This document shows, in pieces, positions 35,016-43,848 of a stretch of DNA of 64,000 bases. The translations under genes and the position numbers were made by a program. The stretch spans positions 124,001 through 188,000 of the forward strand of contig NZ_JBHUDI010000005.1 of assembly GCF_042678045.1 (NCBI RefSeq), written 5' to 3'. The notes beneath the pieces were generated by a model. That model was not told where the DNA came from. It saw nothing but the letters and a program-made list of their open reading frames with translations, and ran no database searches. The stretch comes from Natrinema amylolyticus_A. GTDB lineage: Archaea; Halobacteriota; Halobacteria; Halobacteriales; Natrialbaceae. Position 1 is the stretch's first letter. The number at the start of each line of letters is the position of its first letter.

Positions 35016-36065
35016 ATGGGATCCGCCGAAACCGACGAGACGCTCGAGTCCTACGGGGCCGACATCGGTACCCATGATGGGGTGTTGACGCGGTTCCGGG
35101 AGTGGGTGCTGGTCGACGGAAATCGATTATCCGTCACCGCCACCATCCTGATCGTCGTCTTCGCGGTGGTCGCCGCATTGTACGAACTTGGCGTCATTAC
35201 CTTTGTCAATCCGGGTGCCGTGACGAGCGTAGCCAGCGGCATGATCGCGGGAACGTTCTCGCTCGTGACGCTCGTGGTCTCTGTCAACCAGCTCATCCTC
35301 TCCCAGGAGTTCAGCGCAGCAGGCAGAGCCCGCGACCGACTCGAGGACGTCATCGAGTTCCGTCAGACCGTCGCGGACGACGCGGCCGTTCCCGCGAGCC
35401 CGGCGTCGCCCACGCGAGTCCTCGGGCTGATCCTCGAATCGATTCATGATGACGCCACCGCACTCGCCGATACGGTCGAGGATCGCGACGACGAGTTCTC
35501 CGAGATAGTCATTCGGTACACGAACGGCGTCATAGAGCGGACAGAGCGAACCGACGACCTCATAGGGAAATCAGGATCCGATACGTTCACCGCTGTTTCG
35601 GCAGCGATCACGTACGACGAGTCCTGGCATCTGTACGTCGGAACCCACCTGCGCGGCGAGTACGCCGACTCGCTGTCGCCGGCCGCGACCGAGCGACTCG
35701 ACGAGTTGATCGACTCCCTGAAACTGTTTCACGTGGCTCGAGAGCAGTTCAAAACGACCTATCTGCAGCAGGAGCTCACTCGCTTCTCGCAGCTCACGGT
35801 CTACTGCGGTGTGCCATCGATCCTCTCTGCGATCCTCATCGGGTTACTGTACGCCGACTTCGCTGGGCCGAGCGTCAGCGCCGCCCTGCTGCCGTCCGTC
35901 GTGAGCGTGCTGTTTCTCGTCGTCCTCTTACCGCTCGCGCTCCTCGCATCCTACATCCTCCGGACCGCGACCATCACGCGCCGAACTGCGTCGGTCGGTC
36001 CAATGGTTCCCCAGAAAGGCGCCGAAGAGGGCCCATTCGACGTAACTGCCGGTGAGGACCGGTAA
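35016..36065 (+). CDS. Four-TM membrane protein, paralogue 1
   Basis: This 349-aa protein has two membrane helices near the N terminus (TATILIVVFAVVAALYELGV and VASGMIAGTFSLVTLVVSVN), a soluble middle of about 180 residues and two C-terminal helices near positions 270 and 305. Conserved with the next gene are QLILSQEF-A-GRARDRLE after TM2, LFHVAREQFKTTYLQQEL before TM3, and ILRTATITRRTASVGPM after TM4. The middle is helical and charged. I recognise no named family; similar pairs seem to be haloarchaeal. A channel or membrane-bound sensor role is possible but unproven. Confidence 0.8.
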   Translation: MGSAETDETLESYGADIGTHDGVLTRFREWVLVDGNRLSVTATILIVVFAVVAALYELGVITFVNPGAVTSVASGMIAGTFSLVTLVVSVNQLILSQEFSAAGRARDRLEDVIEFRQTVADDAAVPASPASPTRVLGLILESIHDDATALADTVEDRDDEFSEIVIRYTNGVIERTERTDDLIGKSGSDTFTAVSAAITYDESWHLYVGTHLRGEYADSLSPAATERLDELIDSLKLFHVAREQFKTTYLQQELTRFSQLTVYCGVPSILSAILIGLLYADFAGPSVSAALLPSVVSVLFLVVLLPLALLASYILRTATITRRTASVGPMVPQKGAEEGPFDVTAGEDR

Positions 36066-36226
36066 TCGTCCGTCGGGTAGCTGTTCCGAGTTCGAACATT
36101 CTCGTCGACGGTTGCGATCGGCAAACAGCCGCCGTGAACGCGGTCGCCGACCGGAGGCCGGTCAACGACCCGTCGTCTCCCGGCCCGACGCTTTTGTCCG
36201 CCGTCGTGGTCGGTTTCGGTCGCCGG

Positions 36227-37255
36227 ATGGACTCTCTCGATTCGGATACTGACGGAAGCGGGGGTAGACTGGCGGGACCGCGATTGTACGTCTTACTGCG
36301 ACTAAACCGCTGGCTGTTCACGGCGACCGTCCTCGCGATCGTGTACGGCGTCCTCGTCGGGCTGAGTCGAATCGGTCTCCCGGCGCTCCGTGCGATCGTC
36401 GCGACTAACAACGGCACCTTCTGGATATTCTCGGCCTTTATCGGCGCGATCATCACGGGGACGTCGATCGTCGTCACGATCAACCAGCTGGTACTCTCCC
36501 AGGAACTCGGCGCCGTCGGCGACCAGCGCGAGCGGATGCAGGAGGCGATGGACTTCCGGTACGACATCGAGGACGAACTCACGATGGACGTCACGCCACC
36601 CGAACCGGCCGCGTTCCTCTACGAACTCGTCGCCGGGATCCAGGAAGAAGCGAACGAATTCGAGTCGATGATCGCGGCTGATTCCGGCCACAGCGACGAC
36701 CTCGAGGCGAAGGTCAACACCTACGTCGACGAGCTCACCGAAAACGCACGATCTGTCAACCGAAACCTCGAGGGCGCCCAGTTCGGGACCTTCGAGGTGA
36801 TCTGGAACGCGCTGAACTTCAACTACTCCCGGAAAATATACGACGCGCGCAAGCTTCGTGCCGGCCACCGCGACGAACTGTCCGACGACGCGAACGAAGA
36901 AATCGACGAGATGATTACTCTGCTCAAGTTCTTCGGTCCCGCTCGCGAGCACTTCAAGACGCTGTACTTCCAGTGGGAGCTGATCAACCTCTCCCGGGCA
37001 CTGCTGTACGTTGCGATACCGGCGCTGACGGTGATGGGGGGGATGCTGATGTACGTCAACGCCAGCGTGCTCCCCGGGACGACGCTCGGGATCGACAACC
37101 TCGTCTGGGTGACCAGTGCGGGCTTCGTCGTCGGGATCTCCCCGTTCGTCATCTTCATCGTCTACGTCCTCCGGATCGCGACTGTCGCAAAGCGGACGCT
37201 CGCGATGGGGCCGTTCATTCTCCGGCAATCGGACCGCGACGAGGAACTCGACTGA
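36227..37255 (+). CDS. Four-TM membrane protein, paralogue 2
   Basis: This 342-aa protein has the same plan as the gene before it: two N-terminal helices, a helical soluble middle, two C-terminal helices. Shared positions include QLVLSQELGAVGDQRERMQ, FFGPAREHFKTLYFQWEL and VLRIATVAKRTLAMGP. Overall identity looks low (perhaps a quarter), so the duplication is old. The ATG at 36227 is preferred to 36134 because the sequence before it is unlike the paralogue. The stop codon TGA is also the first three bases of palindromic element A. Confidence 0.8.
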   Translation: MDSLDSDTDGSGGRLAGPRLYVLLRLNRWLFTATVLAIVYGVLVGLSRIGLPALRAIVATNNGTFWIFSAFIGAIITGTSIVVTINQLVLSQELGAVGDQRERMQEAMDFRYDIEDELTMDVTPPEPAAFLYELVAGIQEEANEFESMIAADSGHSDDLEAKVNTYVDELTENARSVNRNLEGAQFGTFEVIWNALNFNYSRKIYDARKLRAGHRDELSDDANEEIDEMITLLKFFGPAREHFKTLYFQWELINLSRALLYVAIPALTVMGGMLMYVNASVLPGTTLGIDNLVWVTSAGFVVGISPFVIFIVYVLRIATVAKRTLAMGPFILRQSDRDEELD

Positions 37256-37331
37256 GACGGGCTCCTGTCACTGTTTCCCGACGCACTCGCACGACGGGTC
37301 GCGGGTGCGCCGGCACTGACTGTGCGGAGTT
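37253..37331. repeat. Dispersed palindromic element, copy A
   Basis: It begins TGAGACGGGCTCCTGTCACTG, trimmed here at 20: TGAGACGGGCTCCTGTCACT. The inner palindrome GCACTCGC...GCGGGTGCGCC follows, and it ends around CACTGACTGTGCGGAGT. It overlaps the stop codon of the preceding gene. The right arm is poorly preserved compared with copies B and E. Confidence 0.65.
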
Positions 37332-37396
37332 CGTGTGGTAGGGTCTGATCGCTGTCGACGCGTCGCACGGGGCCCCAGACCGACGAGCGACGACCC

Positions 37397-37915
37397 GTGC
37401 CATTGGTATCGCTCCGGCAGCTACCGACGGTCGTGATCGTCGTCATCTGTGGGCCGCCGGGTGCCGGGAAGACAACCATCGCGACCCGCGTTCGTCGCCG
37501 GCTCGATGCGCGAGACGTGCCGGTGAGACTCTTTCACTCCGACGACTTCTCGAGTCGAACCTACGAGCAGCTGGCCGAGCAGGTCAGCGCGGCCCCCGCG
37601 ACCGGGGTCACGCTGGTCGACGGCACCTTCTACCGTCGGCGGTGGCAAACGAAGTTTCGCGCCCTCGGCGACGTGCGGTTCGTTCACGTGACCGCGAGCC
37701 TCGAGACCTGTCTCGAACGCAACCGCACCCGGCGGGACCCGATCGACGAGCAGGGCGTCCACGTCGTCTATCGCGAGTTCGAGACGCCCGACGCCGACCT
37801 CGAGGTCGATACCGACCGGTGGAAGCCCGACGCTGTTGCCGATCGGATCGTGGCCGCGATCGACACGTGGGGCGAGCACAACGCGGAGCGGCCGGCCGAC
37901 GGCCGTCTCTCCTGA
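37397..37915 (+). CDS. P-loop kinase-like protein (AAA_33 type)
   Basis: This 172-aa ATP-binding protein has a Walker A motif ICGPPGAGKTTIATRV near residue 17-30 and a Walker B-like VTLVDGTFYRRRW. The fold resembles small kinases of the adenylylsulfate-kinase, PSTK or zeta-toxin group. The C-terminal ETCLERNRTRRDPIDEQGVHVVY suggests a LID-type region. Substrate unknown: RNA, nucleotide or small metabolite are all possible. The start may be a few codons further in. Confidence 0.8.
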   Translation: MPLVSLRQLPTVVIVVICGPPGAGKTTIATRVRRRLDARDVPVRLFHSDDFSSRTYEQLAEQVSAAPATGVTLVDGTFYRRRWQTKFRALGDVRFVHVTASLETCLERNRTRRDPIDEQGVHVVYREFETPDADLEVDTDRWKPDAVADRIVAAIDTWGEHNAERPADGRLS

Positions 37916-37981
37916 CCGACGCCAGACAGCACCGTCGCTGTCGATGTCCAGTCGACAGATACGGCGCTGGGATGACGACCG

Positions 37982-38419
37982 TCAGGCGGTGAACACGGGG
38001 ACGTCGAGCGAGCCGACGACCCGATTGGTGATCGAGCCCAAAAGCGGTTTGTCCGGATCGGAGCGCCCGCGTTTCCCCATGACGACGAGGTCGATATCGT
38101 GTTCGTCGACGTACTCGGTGATGGCCTCGACGGGCGTGTTCGACTTGATGGCGGTGACACAGGAGACGCCGGCGTCGTCGGCGAGGTCTTCGATCTCCGA
38201 GACGAACTGCTGGCCCTTCTTCTCTAAGCGATTCCGCGTCTGTCTGATATCGCTCGGCACCGCGACGTAGTCGGCATCGCCCATGTCCATCGCGTACAGG
38301 ACGTGCAGGGTCGCGTCGTTTCGTTGTGCGAACTTGATAGCCTGTGCAGCTCCGTTGCGGGCGGCTTTGCTGCCGTCGGTCGGGACGAGGATGTCGTCGA
38401 AGTCGTGTGGTTCGTCCAT
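37982..38419 (-). CDS. Universal stress protein (UspA family)
   Basis: This 145-aa protein begins DDILVPTDGSKAARNGAAQAI and ends with the ATP-binding pattern GKRGRSDPDKPLLGSITNRVVGSLDVPVF (given here in two parts: GKRGRSDPDKPLLGS and ITNRVVGSLDVPVF). The G-2x-G-9x-G(S/T) pattern indicates an ATP-binding Usp. Haloarchaea carry dozens of such genes. The ATG at 38419 was chosen over 38458 because the strand-1 motif begins shortly after it. Confidence 0.9.
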   Translation of the reverse strand: MDEPHDFDDILVPTDGSKAARNGAAQAIKFAQRNDATLHVLYAMDMGDADYVAVPSDIRQTRNRLEKKGQQFVSEIEDLADDAGVSCVTAIKSNTPVEAITEYVDEHDIDLVVMGKRGRSDPDKPLLGSITNRVVGSLDVPVFTA

Positions 38420-38552
38420 ACGTGCCACACGTTCCCGAACTGGGTAATCCTTGCCCATCCGTTACAGAGCGCGAGAGAAGCCGGTTTATCACGATGCGCT
38501 TGGCCTGGACGGGCCGGCGATACTGATCGAACCAGCGCGCACCGGCCCGGCG

Positions 38553-38789
38553 TTACGAAATCGGCGCCTGATCCGGCGGCGGGTGTGTTCGGACGGACTG
38601 ATCGAGGCCATCCAGTAGCAGGCCGATAGCGCGTTCGTGTGCGGTCTTTGGCCGATGGATATGCGTCGGTCGAACGGGTTGGGCCTCGTAGGCGTCGAAC
38701 GCGCCCGCGGGCGCGGCTCCGTCCCGCTCGAGAAACATCCGAAGTTCGAGCAGTAGCGCGTGGATATGGACGAGTTCTTGGGATTTCAC
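38553..38789 (-). CDS. UPF0058 family protein
   Basis: This 78-aa protein starts with GTG at 38789 and reads KSQELVHIHALLLELRMFLE, then GAFDAYEAQPVRPTHIHRPKTAHERAI (shown in two parts: GAFDAYEAQPVRPTH and IHRPKTAHERAI). This is the pattern of the haloarchaeal/methanogen UPF0058 family, helical small proteins of unknown function. A longer frame in phase (from 39023) enters the mtnP gene antisense and is not family-like, which is why the GTG start was taken. Easily missed because of size and start codon. Confidence 0.82.
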   Translation of the reverse strand: MKSQELVHIHALLLELRMFLERDGAAPAGAFDAYEAQPVRPTHIHRPKTAHERAIGLLLDGLDQSVRTHPPPDQAPIS

Positions 38790-38923
38790 GCGGCAATCCA
38801 CACGATCGATTTCCTTAGTTCTCTCCGTCAGTTTTCCCGAGTCTCGCCCTGATCGCGATTGTATGAGAAACCCACATCTATCGTCGGACGACGTTCGACT
38901 CGGGTCGGTCGTGACCGGCCGGT

Positions 38924-39784
38924 TTACTCGAGGTACTCGCCAGCCAGCAGCTCGACACGTTCTCTGGTTTCCTCGGGAATCGCCTCCGGTGGCGTGTTGA
39001 TCGTCCCCTCGAGAGCAGTCCAAGCCTCGCTCTCGAAGTCATCGGGCATCGTTCGGATCGCGTGTTCGACGACCGCGTTGATCGACTTCCGGTTCGCCGC
39101 GGCGTTTTCGCGGACCTCCTCGAGGGAGACCTCGCTATCTTCTTTCCAGACGTCGTAATCGGTGATGCCGGCGACGGTGGCGTAACTCAGTTCGGCCTCG
39201 CGGGCGAGTTTGGCCTCGGGGATGGCGGTCATACCGATGATGTCCCACCCCTGATCGCGGTAGAACTCGCTTTCGGCCTTCGTCGAGAACTGCGGGCCCT
39301 CGATGCAGACGTAGGTGCCGCCTTCCTCGGTCTTCGTCTCGTCGTCGGTCGCCTCGCGGGCCGAGTCGGCCAGATGAGCGGCCAGTGCCGGACAGTAGGG
39401 GTCGGCAAATCCCATGTGAACGACCATCCCGTCGCCGAAGAACGTCGGCGAGCGGTGTTTGGTCCGGTCGAAGAGCTGGTCGGGGACGACCAGCGTCCGG
39501 GGCGGCAAGTCCTCGCGGAGGCTCCCGACCGCGTTCGTCGAGATCACCCGATCGACGCCGACCGATTTGAGCGCGTAGATGTTCGCCCGATAGGACGCGT
39601 CGGTTGGCGGATGCCGGTGGTCTTCGCCGTGGCGCGGTAGAAACGCAACCTCCCGGCCGGCGAGTTCGCCGATCGTGACCGCGTCGCTTGGCTCGCCGTA
39701 GGGTGTCGAAATCGATTCGGTTCGTACGTTCTCGAGTGGCAGTGCGTCGTAGATACCGCTGCCACCGATGACGCCGATGGTCAT
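38924..39784 (-). CDS. mtnP: S-methyl-5'-thioadenosine phosphorylase
   Basis: This 286-aa purine phosphorylase of the MTAP/PNP class II family starts TIGVIGGSGIYDALPLENV, has the phosphate-binding FLPRHGEDHRHPPTD and RANIYALKSVGVDRVISTNAVGSL (given as RANIYALKSVGV and ISTNAVGSL), and YVCIEGPQFSTKAESEFY near residue 180. It recycles methylthioadenosine from polyamine or SAM metabolism. Final ITDYDVWKEDSEVS favours MTAP over inosine phosphorylase. The ATG at 39784 places the first strand correctly. Confidence 0.92.
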   Translation of the reverse strand: MTIGVIGGSGIYDALPLENVRTESISTPYGEPSDAVTIGELAGREVAFLPRHGEDHRHPPTDASYRANIYALKSVGVDRVISTNAVGSLREDLPPRTLVVPDQLFDRTKHRSPTFFGDGMVVHMGFADPYCPALAAHLADSAREATDDETKTEEGGTYVCIEGPQFSTKAESEFYRDQGWDIIGMTAIPEAKLAREAELSYATVAGITDYDVWKEDSEVSLEEVRENAAANRKSINAVVEHAIRTMPDDFESEAWTALEGTINTPPEAIPEETRERVELLAGEYLE

Positions 39785-39890
39785 GCAGAGACGTGGGCGG
39801 ACCACCCTCCTAAAGTTCCGGGTCCGTCGCGGATGGGCAGTGCCAGCTCACCTGCGTCCTGTGGGTCACCGAACGTGAGACACAGCCCGG

Positions 39891-40586
39891 TTAGTCGACG
39901 AGCGTCCACTCGGTGTCGCTGACCGACTCGAGGACCTCGCGGCGTTCCATCTCGGCGAGGACTTCGGGGAGCCGATCGGGCTGAGCGATCTCCATCTCGA
40001 TGCGCTCGATGCCGTGATGTTCGGTGAGGAAGTGACGGATCTCCTCGATCGTGAACGTCTCCCGGGCGGCCTTTTCCATGGCGCTCGAGACCAGATCGAT
40101 CATGTCCTCGATGAAGTTCCACGGGTAGACGACCCAGGTCCACGCCTCGAGTTGTTCGCCGACGTAGTCGGGCTGGAACTCGCTGGTGCCGAGCAGTTGC
40201 AGCGTCGCAGTGCGGACCTCGTCGGCGTTGCGGTCCTCGACGTACTCGTAGGCACGGCTGATCGAGCCGCCGGTATCGGCGATGTCGTCGATGATGAGCA
40301 CGTCTTTGTCTTCGACACTGCCTTCCGGCATCGGATAGCGGACGGTCGGCTCGTCGGCCTTCTCGGCGGTGCCGACGTAGTGTTCCATCTTCAGGCTCGT
40401 CAGGTCGTCCAGGCCGAGGAAGTCACAGAGACACCGGCCCGCGAACCAGCCGCCCCGGGCCAGCGCGACGACGACGTCCGGTTCGAACTCGTCGTCGCGG
40501 ACGTCGTCGGCCACGTCCCGGCACAGGCCGTAAATGTACTCCCAGTTGGTTATCGTACAGTCGAAATCGTCCGGTAGGTCGGACAT
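39891..40586 (-). CDS. Phosphoribosyltransferase with C-terminal winged-helix-like extension
   Basis: This 231-aa type I PRTase (COG2236-like) has the PRPP loop DVLIIDDIADTGGS at about residues 98-111 and an early VVVALARGGWFAGR. After the PRTase core an additional ~70 residues (TFTIEEIRHFLTEHHGIER...ERREVLESVSDTEWTLVD) look like a winged helix. It may salvage purines or, with its extension, act as a purine-responsive protein; that is speculative. A second PRTase is encoded at 56217. The ATG at 40586 is well supported by homology. Confidence 0.87.
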   Translation of the reverse strand: MSDLPDDFDCTITNWEYIYGLCRDVADDVRDDEFEPDVVVALARGGWFAGRCLCDFLGLDDLTSLKMEHYVGTAEKADEPTVRYPMPEGSVEDKDVLIIDDIADTGGSISRAYEYVEDRNADEVRTATLQLLGTSEFQPDYVGEQLEAWTWVVYPWNFIEDMIDLVSSAMEKAARETFTIEEIRHFLTEHHGIERIEMEIAQPDRLPEVLAEMERREVLESVSDTEWTLVD

Positions 40587-40676
40587 CTGATGGCCACCTA
40601 TCGGGTGTCTCGAGCGCGGCCCCCTTAAGTTGGCTGGAACAGGTTCCGGCCGGCAGCAGCGACTGATCGCACTACT

Positions 40677-40762
40677 CATACGGTCTGCTGTAGCGATTTA
40701 CCGGCGCACCCGCAGGACGGGTCGCGGGTGTGCCGGAACTGACTGACAGCAGTCCGTATCAC
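40677..40762. repeat. Dispersed palindromic element, copy B (most complete)
   Basis: The left arm TCATACGGTCTGCTG and right arm TGACAGCAGTCCGTATCA are near-perfect complements. Between them lies the GC-rich inner palindrome GCGCACCCGC/GCGGGTGTGCC. It sits in the divergent region upstream of thiC, ending about 14 nt before the thiC TATA box, and is the only clear copy not attached to a stop codon. Confidence 0.75.
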
Positions 40763-40775
40763 AGTCGTAGATAGT

Positions 40776-40783
40776 TATTTATA
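40776..40783 (+). promoter_or_regulatory. thiC TATA box
   Basis: TATTTATA lies 26-33 nt before the ATG at 40809. The transcript is therefore probably leaderless, leaving no room for a TPP riboswitch, so thiamine control must act through DNA-binding regulators or protein level. Confidence 0.65.
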
Positions 40784-40808
40784 ACTCGATAATACAACCT
40801 AGTTATCG

Positions 40809-42254
40809 ATGGCGCAGACACAGCTTCAGGCCGCCCGCGAGGGGACGGTCACGCCCGAAATGGAACGTGTCGCCGAGCGAGAGAACCGTGATCCCGAACT
40901 CGTCCGCGAGCAGATCGCCGACGGACAGGCCGTGATCCCGGCGAACCGCCACCACGACGCGCTCGATCCGATGATCATCGGTCGCGAGTTCGCGACGAAA
41001 GTCAACGCCAACATCGGCAACAGCGAGACGACCAGCGATCTCGAGACCGAACTCGAGAAACTCCACACCGCGGTCCACTACGGCGCGGATACGGTGATGG
41101 ACCTCGGAACGGGTAGCGACTTAGACGAGATCCGCGAGGCCCACATCGCACACTCGCCGGTGCCGCTTGGCACGGTGCCGCTGTACGAAGCGGTCAAGCG
41201 GGCGGGCAGTCCCGAAGCGATTACCAAAGACCTGCTGCTCGAGATCATCGAAAAGCAGGCCGAACAGGGCGTCGACTACATGACGATCCACGCCGGCATT
41301 CTCGCGGAACACCTGCCGCTGACCGACGGCCGGAAGACGGGGATCGTCTCGCGGGGTGGCTCGATCATGGCTTCGTGGATGGAAGCACACGGCGAACAGA
41401 ACCCGCTCTATCAGGTCTTCCCCGAAATCTGTGAGATCTTCGCCGAACACGACGTGACGTTCAGCCTCGGCGACAGCCTCCGGCCGGGCTGTCTGGCCGA
41501 CGCCTGCGACGAGGCCCAGTACGCCGAACTCGACACGCTGGGTGAACTCACGCAGGTCGGCTGGGACCACGGCGTCCAGGTGATGGTCGAGGGGCCGGGC
41601 CACGTCCCGATGCACAAGGTCGCCGAGAACGTCGAGCGCCAGCAAGAAGTCTGTGATGGCGCACCCTTCTACGTCCTCGGGCCGCTGGTGACCGACGTCG
41701 CGCCGGGCTACGATCACATTACGAGTGCCATCGGGGCCGCGATGGCGGCCCAGGCCGGTGCCGCAATGTTGTGTTACGTTACCCCGAAGGAACACCTCGG
41801 GCTTCCCGAGGAAGACGACGTTCGCGCCGGGCTCGCAGCCTACCGGATCGCCGCCCACGCCGCCGACGTGGGGACCGAACGCCCCGGCGCACGCGACTGG
41901 GACGACGCCCTCTCGGAGGCCCGCTACGCGTTCGACTGGCACGAACAGTTCGACCTCGCGCTCGATCCCGACCGTGCCCAGTCGTTCCACGACCAGACCC
42001 TGCCCGGCGACAACTACAAGCAAGCCCGCTTCTGTTCGATGTGTGGAGCCGAGTTCTGCTCGATGCGGATCGACCAGGACGCGCGCGCTGACGGAAAAAT
42101 GAAATCACTCGAGGAGGACGAGGGAACCGACCTCCAGACTTCGCCCGCAGCCGAGGTCAATCGGCCACCCGTCGGCACCCACGCTGCCGGCGACCTGCCG
42201 CCGATGGCCGACCACGAGGGTAGCGACGCGCTCGAGGAAGCGAGCGACGACTGA
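40809..42254 (+). CDS. thiC: Phosphomethylpyrimidine synthase ThiC
   Basis: This 481-aa radical-SAM enzyme turns aminoimidazole ribotide into the hydroxymethylpyrimidine of thiamine. Its C-terminal cluster motif is CSMCGAEFC (C409, C412, C417), the CX2CX4C pattern of ThiC. Family segments include REFATKVNANIGNS, GADTVMDLGTG, and VEGPGHVPMHKVAENV. Length fits archaeal ThiC without the long bacterial N-terminal domain. The gene is flanked by palindromic copies B and C, and its stop codon forms the start of copy C. Confidence 0.95.
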   Translation: MAQTQLQAAREGTVTPEMERVAERENRDPELVREQIADGQAVIPANRHHDALDPMIIGREFATKVNANIGNSETTSDLETELEKLHTAVHYGADTVMDLGTGSDLDEIREAHIAHSPVPLGTVPLYEAVKRAGSPEAITKDLLLEIIEKQAEQGVDYMTIHAGILAEHLPLTDGRKTGIVSRGGSIMASWMEAHGEQNPLYQVFPEICEIFAEHDVTFSLGDSLRPGCLADACDEAQYAELDTLGELTQVGWDHGVQVMVEGPGHVPMHKVAENVERQQEVCDGAPFYVLGPLVTDVAPGYDHITSAIGAAMAAQAGAAMLCYVTPKEHLGLPEEDDVRAGLAAYRIAAHAADVGTERPGARDWDDALSEARYAFDWHEQFDLALDPDRAQSFHDQTLPGDNYKQARFCSMCGAEFCSMRIDQDARADGKMKSLEEDEGTDLQTSPAAEVNRPPVGTHAAGDLPPMADHEGSDALEEASDD

Positions 42255-42336
42255 TACGGTCTGGTGTCACTAGTTCTTGGCGCACCCGCATGACGGGGTG
42301 CGGGTGCGCCGGTACCCACTGACAGGAGTCTGTATG
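42252..42336. repeat. Dispersed palindromic element, copy C
   Basis: It starts TGATACGGTCTGGTGTCACT at the thiC stop codon and ends near CTGACAGGAGTCTGTATGA. The inner part GCGCACCCGCATGACG/GGTGCGGGTGCGCC is a strong palindrome. Both arms keep 14-16 of 18 positions of the consensus. Confidence 0.72.
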
Positions 42337-42410
42337 AACTGGCCCCGCTTGCGAACGGCGCTCCCTTCGCATATCAAAATCGAATACAGTCACAGAGAAT
42401 CGACCTCGTC

Positions 42411-42417
42411 TTTATCC
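42411..42417 (+). promoter_or_regulatory. TATA-like box of the hydrolase gene
   Basis: TTTATCC lies 27-33 nt before the ATG at 42444, supporting that start over the in-frame GTG at 42426. Confidence 0.45.
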
Positions 42418-42443
42418 GATATACTGTGGACGGTCCGACAACG

Positions 42444-43781
42444 ATGGCACCCCGACGGCGGACCGTACTCGCAGCAGTATTGACGGCGACAGCGTCGGCA
42501 GCGGCCGGCTGTACTGATCTGCTCGCCGAGCAGACGAGCGACGATGGCTCGAACACCCCCACGGACGTCGCGACGGCACTGGTCGACGACCTCGCAAGCG
42601 AGGAATTCGAGCAGGCAAACAACCGATTCGTCGAGCGGGAACGCGACAGACGTGGCGATCCGGCCCGACTCGAGCGCCTCTGGATGGGATACGGCGCGGT
42701 CAGCGGTTCGTTCGACGAGGTCGTCGATACGAGCACGACCACGAAAAACGGCTTCACGGCAGTCGACCTGACGCTAGCGTTCGACCGCGGCGACCACGAC
42801 TGTCGTATCATCGTCGACGAGGAGTCGCGACTCGTCGACTGCGGAATCACGGACGAGTACGAGCGACCGTCGTACGTCGATCCGGACGCGATCGCCACAC
42901 AGGACGTGACGCTCTCGGTCGCGGACTGTTCGCTACCGGGGACCATCACGACGCCGGACGGGAACTCGGGGGACGCCCCCGGCGTCGTCCTCGTCCACGA
43001 CGTCGGGCCGGGGACGAAAGACACCGATCGTGGTGGCACGAAGCCGTTCACGGATCTGGGGGAGGGGCTCGCAACGAAGGGCGTCGCGACGCTTCGCTAC
43101 GACAAGCGCATCCCGTCCTGCGAGGTCCAGCCGGAATCGTATACTCTCGATCGGGTCACCGTCGACGATGCGCTAGTCGCCGTCGAGCGGCTCCGGGCCG
43201 TCGAAGGCGTCGACGCTGATCGGATCGTCGTCGTCGGGCACGGCCTCGGCGGACGCGCGACACCGCGGATCGCCGCCCGGGACGGCAACCTCGCTGGCGT
43301 CGCCGGTCTGGCTGCGCCGGCGCGCCCGTATCACGACCTGACGCTCGAGCAACTGGAGTACAAGGTGTCGGTCGGCAGCCAGACGTGGGACGATCTGGCG
43401 ACGATCGCCGACCGGTGGGCCGACGAGATCGAGCAGGTTCGAGCGGGGGAGTACGACGCGAGCGAGGAACTGCTCGGGAAACCCGGGGCGTTCTGGGACA
43501 GCCTCGCGGCGTACGATCATCTCGCGACCGCGGCGGGGAGCGACGTACCGACGTACTTCCTGCAGGGTGAACGCGACTTTCAGGTAACCACGACCGACGA
43601 CCTCGACCACTGGCAAACCGAACTCGAGGGGCGATCCGGAACGACGTTCGAGACGTACGACGCCCTCGATCACCTGTTCATGCCGGGTGAGGGGCCGTCG
43701 GTAGAGTTCGCCTACGCCGCTCGGAACAACGTCGCCGAGCAGGTCGTCGCCGATCTCGCGGACTGGATCGCCGATCGGTAG
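42444..43781 (+). CDS. Exported lipoprotein of the alpha/beta hydrolase fold, nucleophile Ser replaced by Gly
   Basis: This 445-aa protein has a Tat lipoprotein signal (PRRRTVLAAVLTATASAAAGC, cut here to RRRTVLAAVLTATASAAAGC; lipobox C23). Residues about 40-145 form a DUF3887-like small domain, and residues about 155-445 form an alpha/beta hydrolase of the kind with VVLVHDVGPGTKDTD and FLQGERDFQV. The nucleophile elbow, normally GHSLGG, reads GHGLGG (Gly267, codon GGC at 43242). The acidic (GERD) and His (ALDHLF) positions remain. It is likely an inactive or altered-function paralogue, or one base differs from a functional AGC. Confidence 0.85.
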   Translation: MAPRRRTVLAAVLTATASAAAGCTDLLAEQTSDDGSNTPTDVATALVDDLASEEFEQANNRFVERERDRRGDPARLERLWMGYGAVSGSFDEVVDTSTTTKNGFTAVDLTLAFDRGDHDCRIIVDEESRLVDCGITDEYERPSYVDPDAIATQDVTLSVADCSLPGTITTPDGNSGDAPGVVLVHDVGPGTKDTDRGGTKPFTDLGEGLATKGVATLRYDKRIPSCEVQPESYTLDRVTVDDALVAVERLRAVEGVDADRIVVVGHGLGGRATPRIAARDGNLAGVAGLAAPARPYHDLTLEQLEYKVSVGSQTWDDLATIADRWADEIEQVRAGEYDASEELLGKPGAFWDSLAAYDHLATAAGSDVPTYFLQGERDFQVTTTDDLDHWQTELEGRSGTTFETYDALDHLFMPGEGPSVEFAYAARNNVAEQVVADLADWIADR

Positions 43782-43848
43782 CCAGCGTATCACATTGGGC
43801 CGGACGCTGGCCCGAGGATTCATACGCCAGTCGACCGAGCCACGTCGT

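Noticed and set aside
40763..40808. A possible TPP riboswitch before thiC
   Set aside because: The TATA box lies about 30 nt before the ATG, so the transcript has no leader in which a riboswitch could fold.
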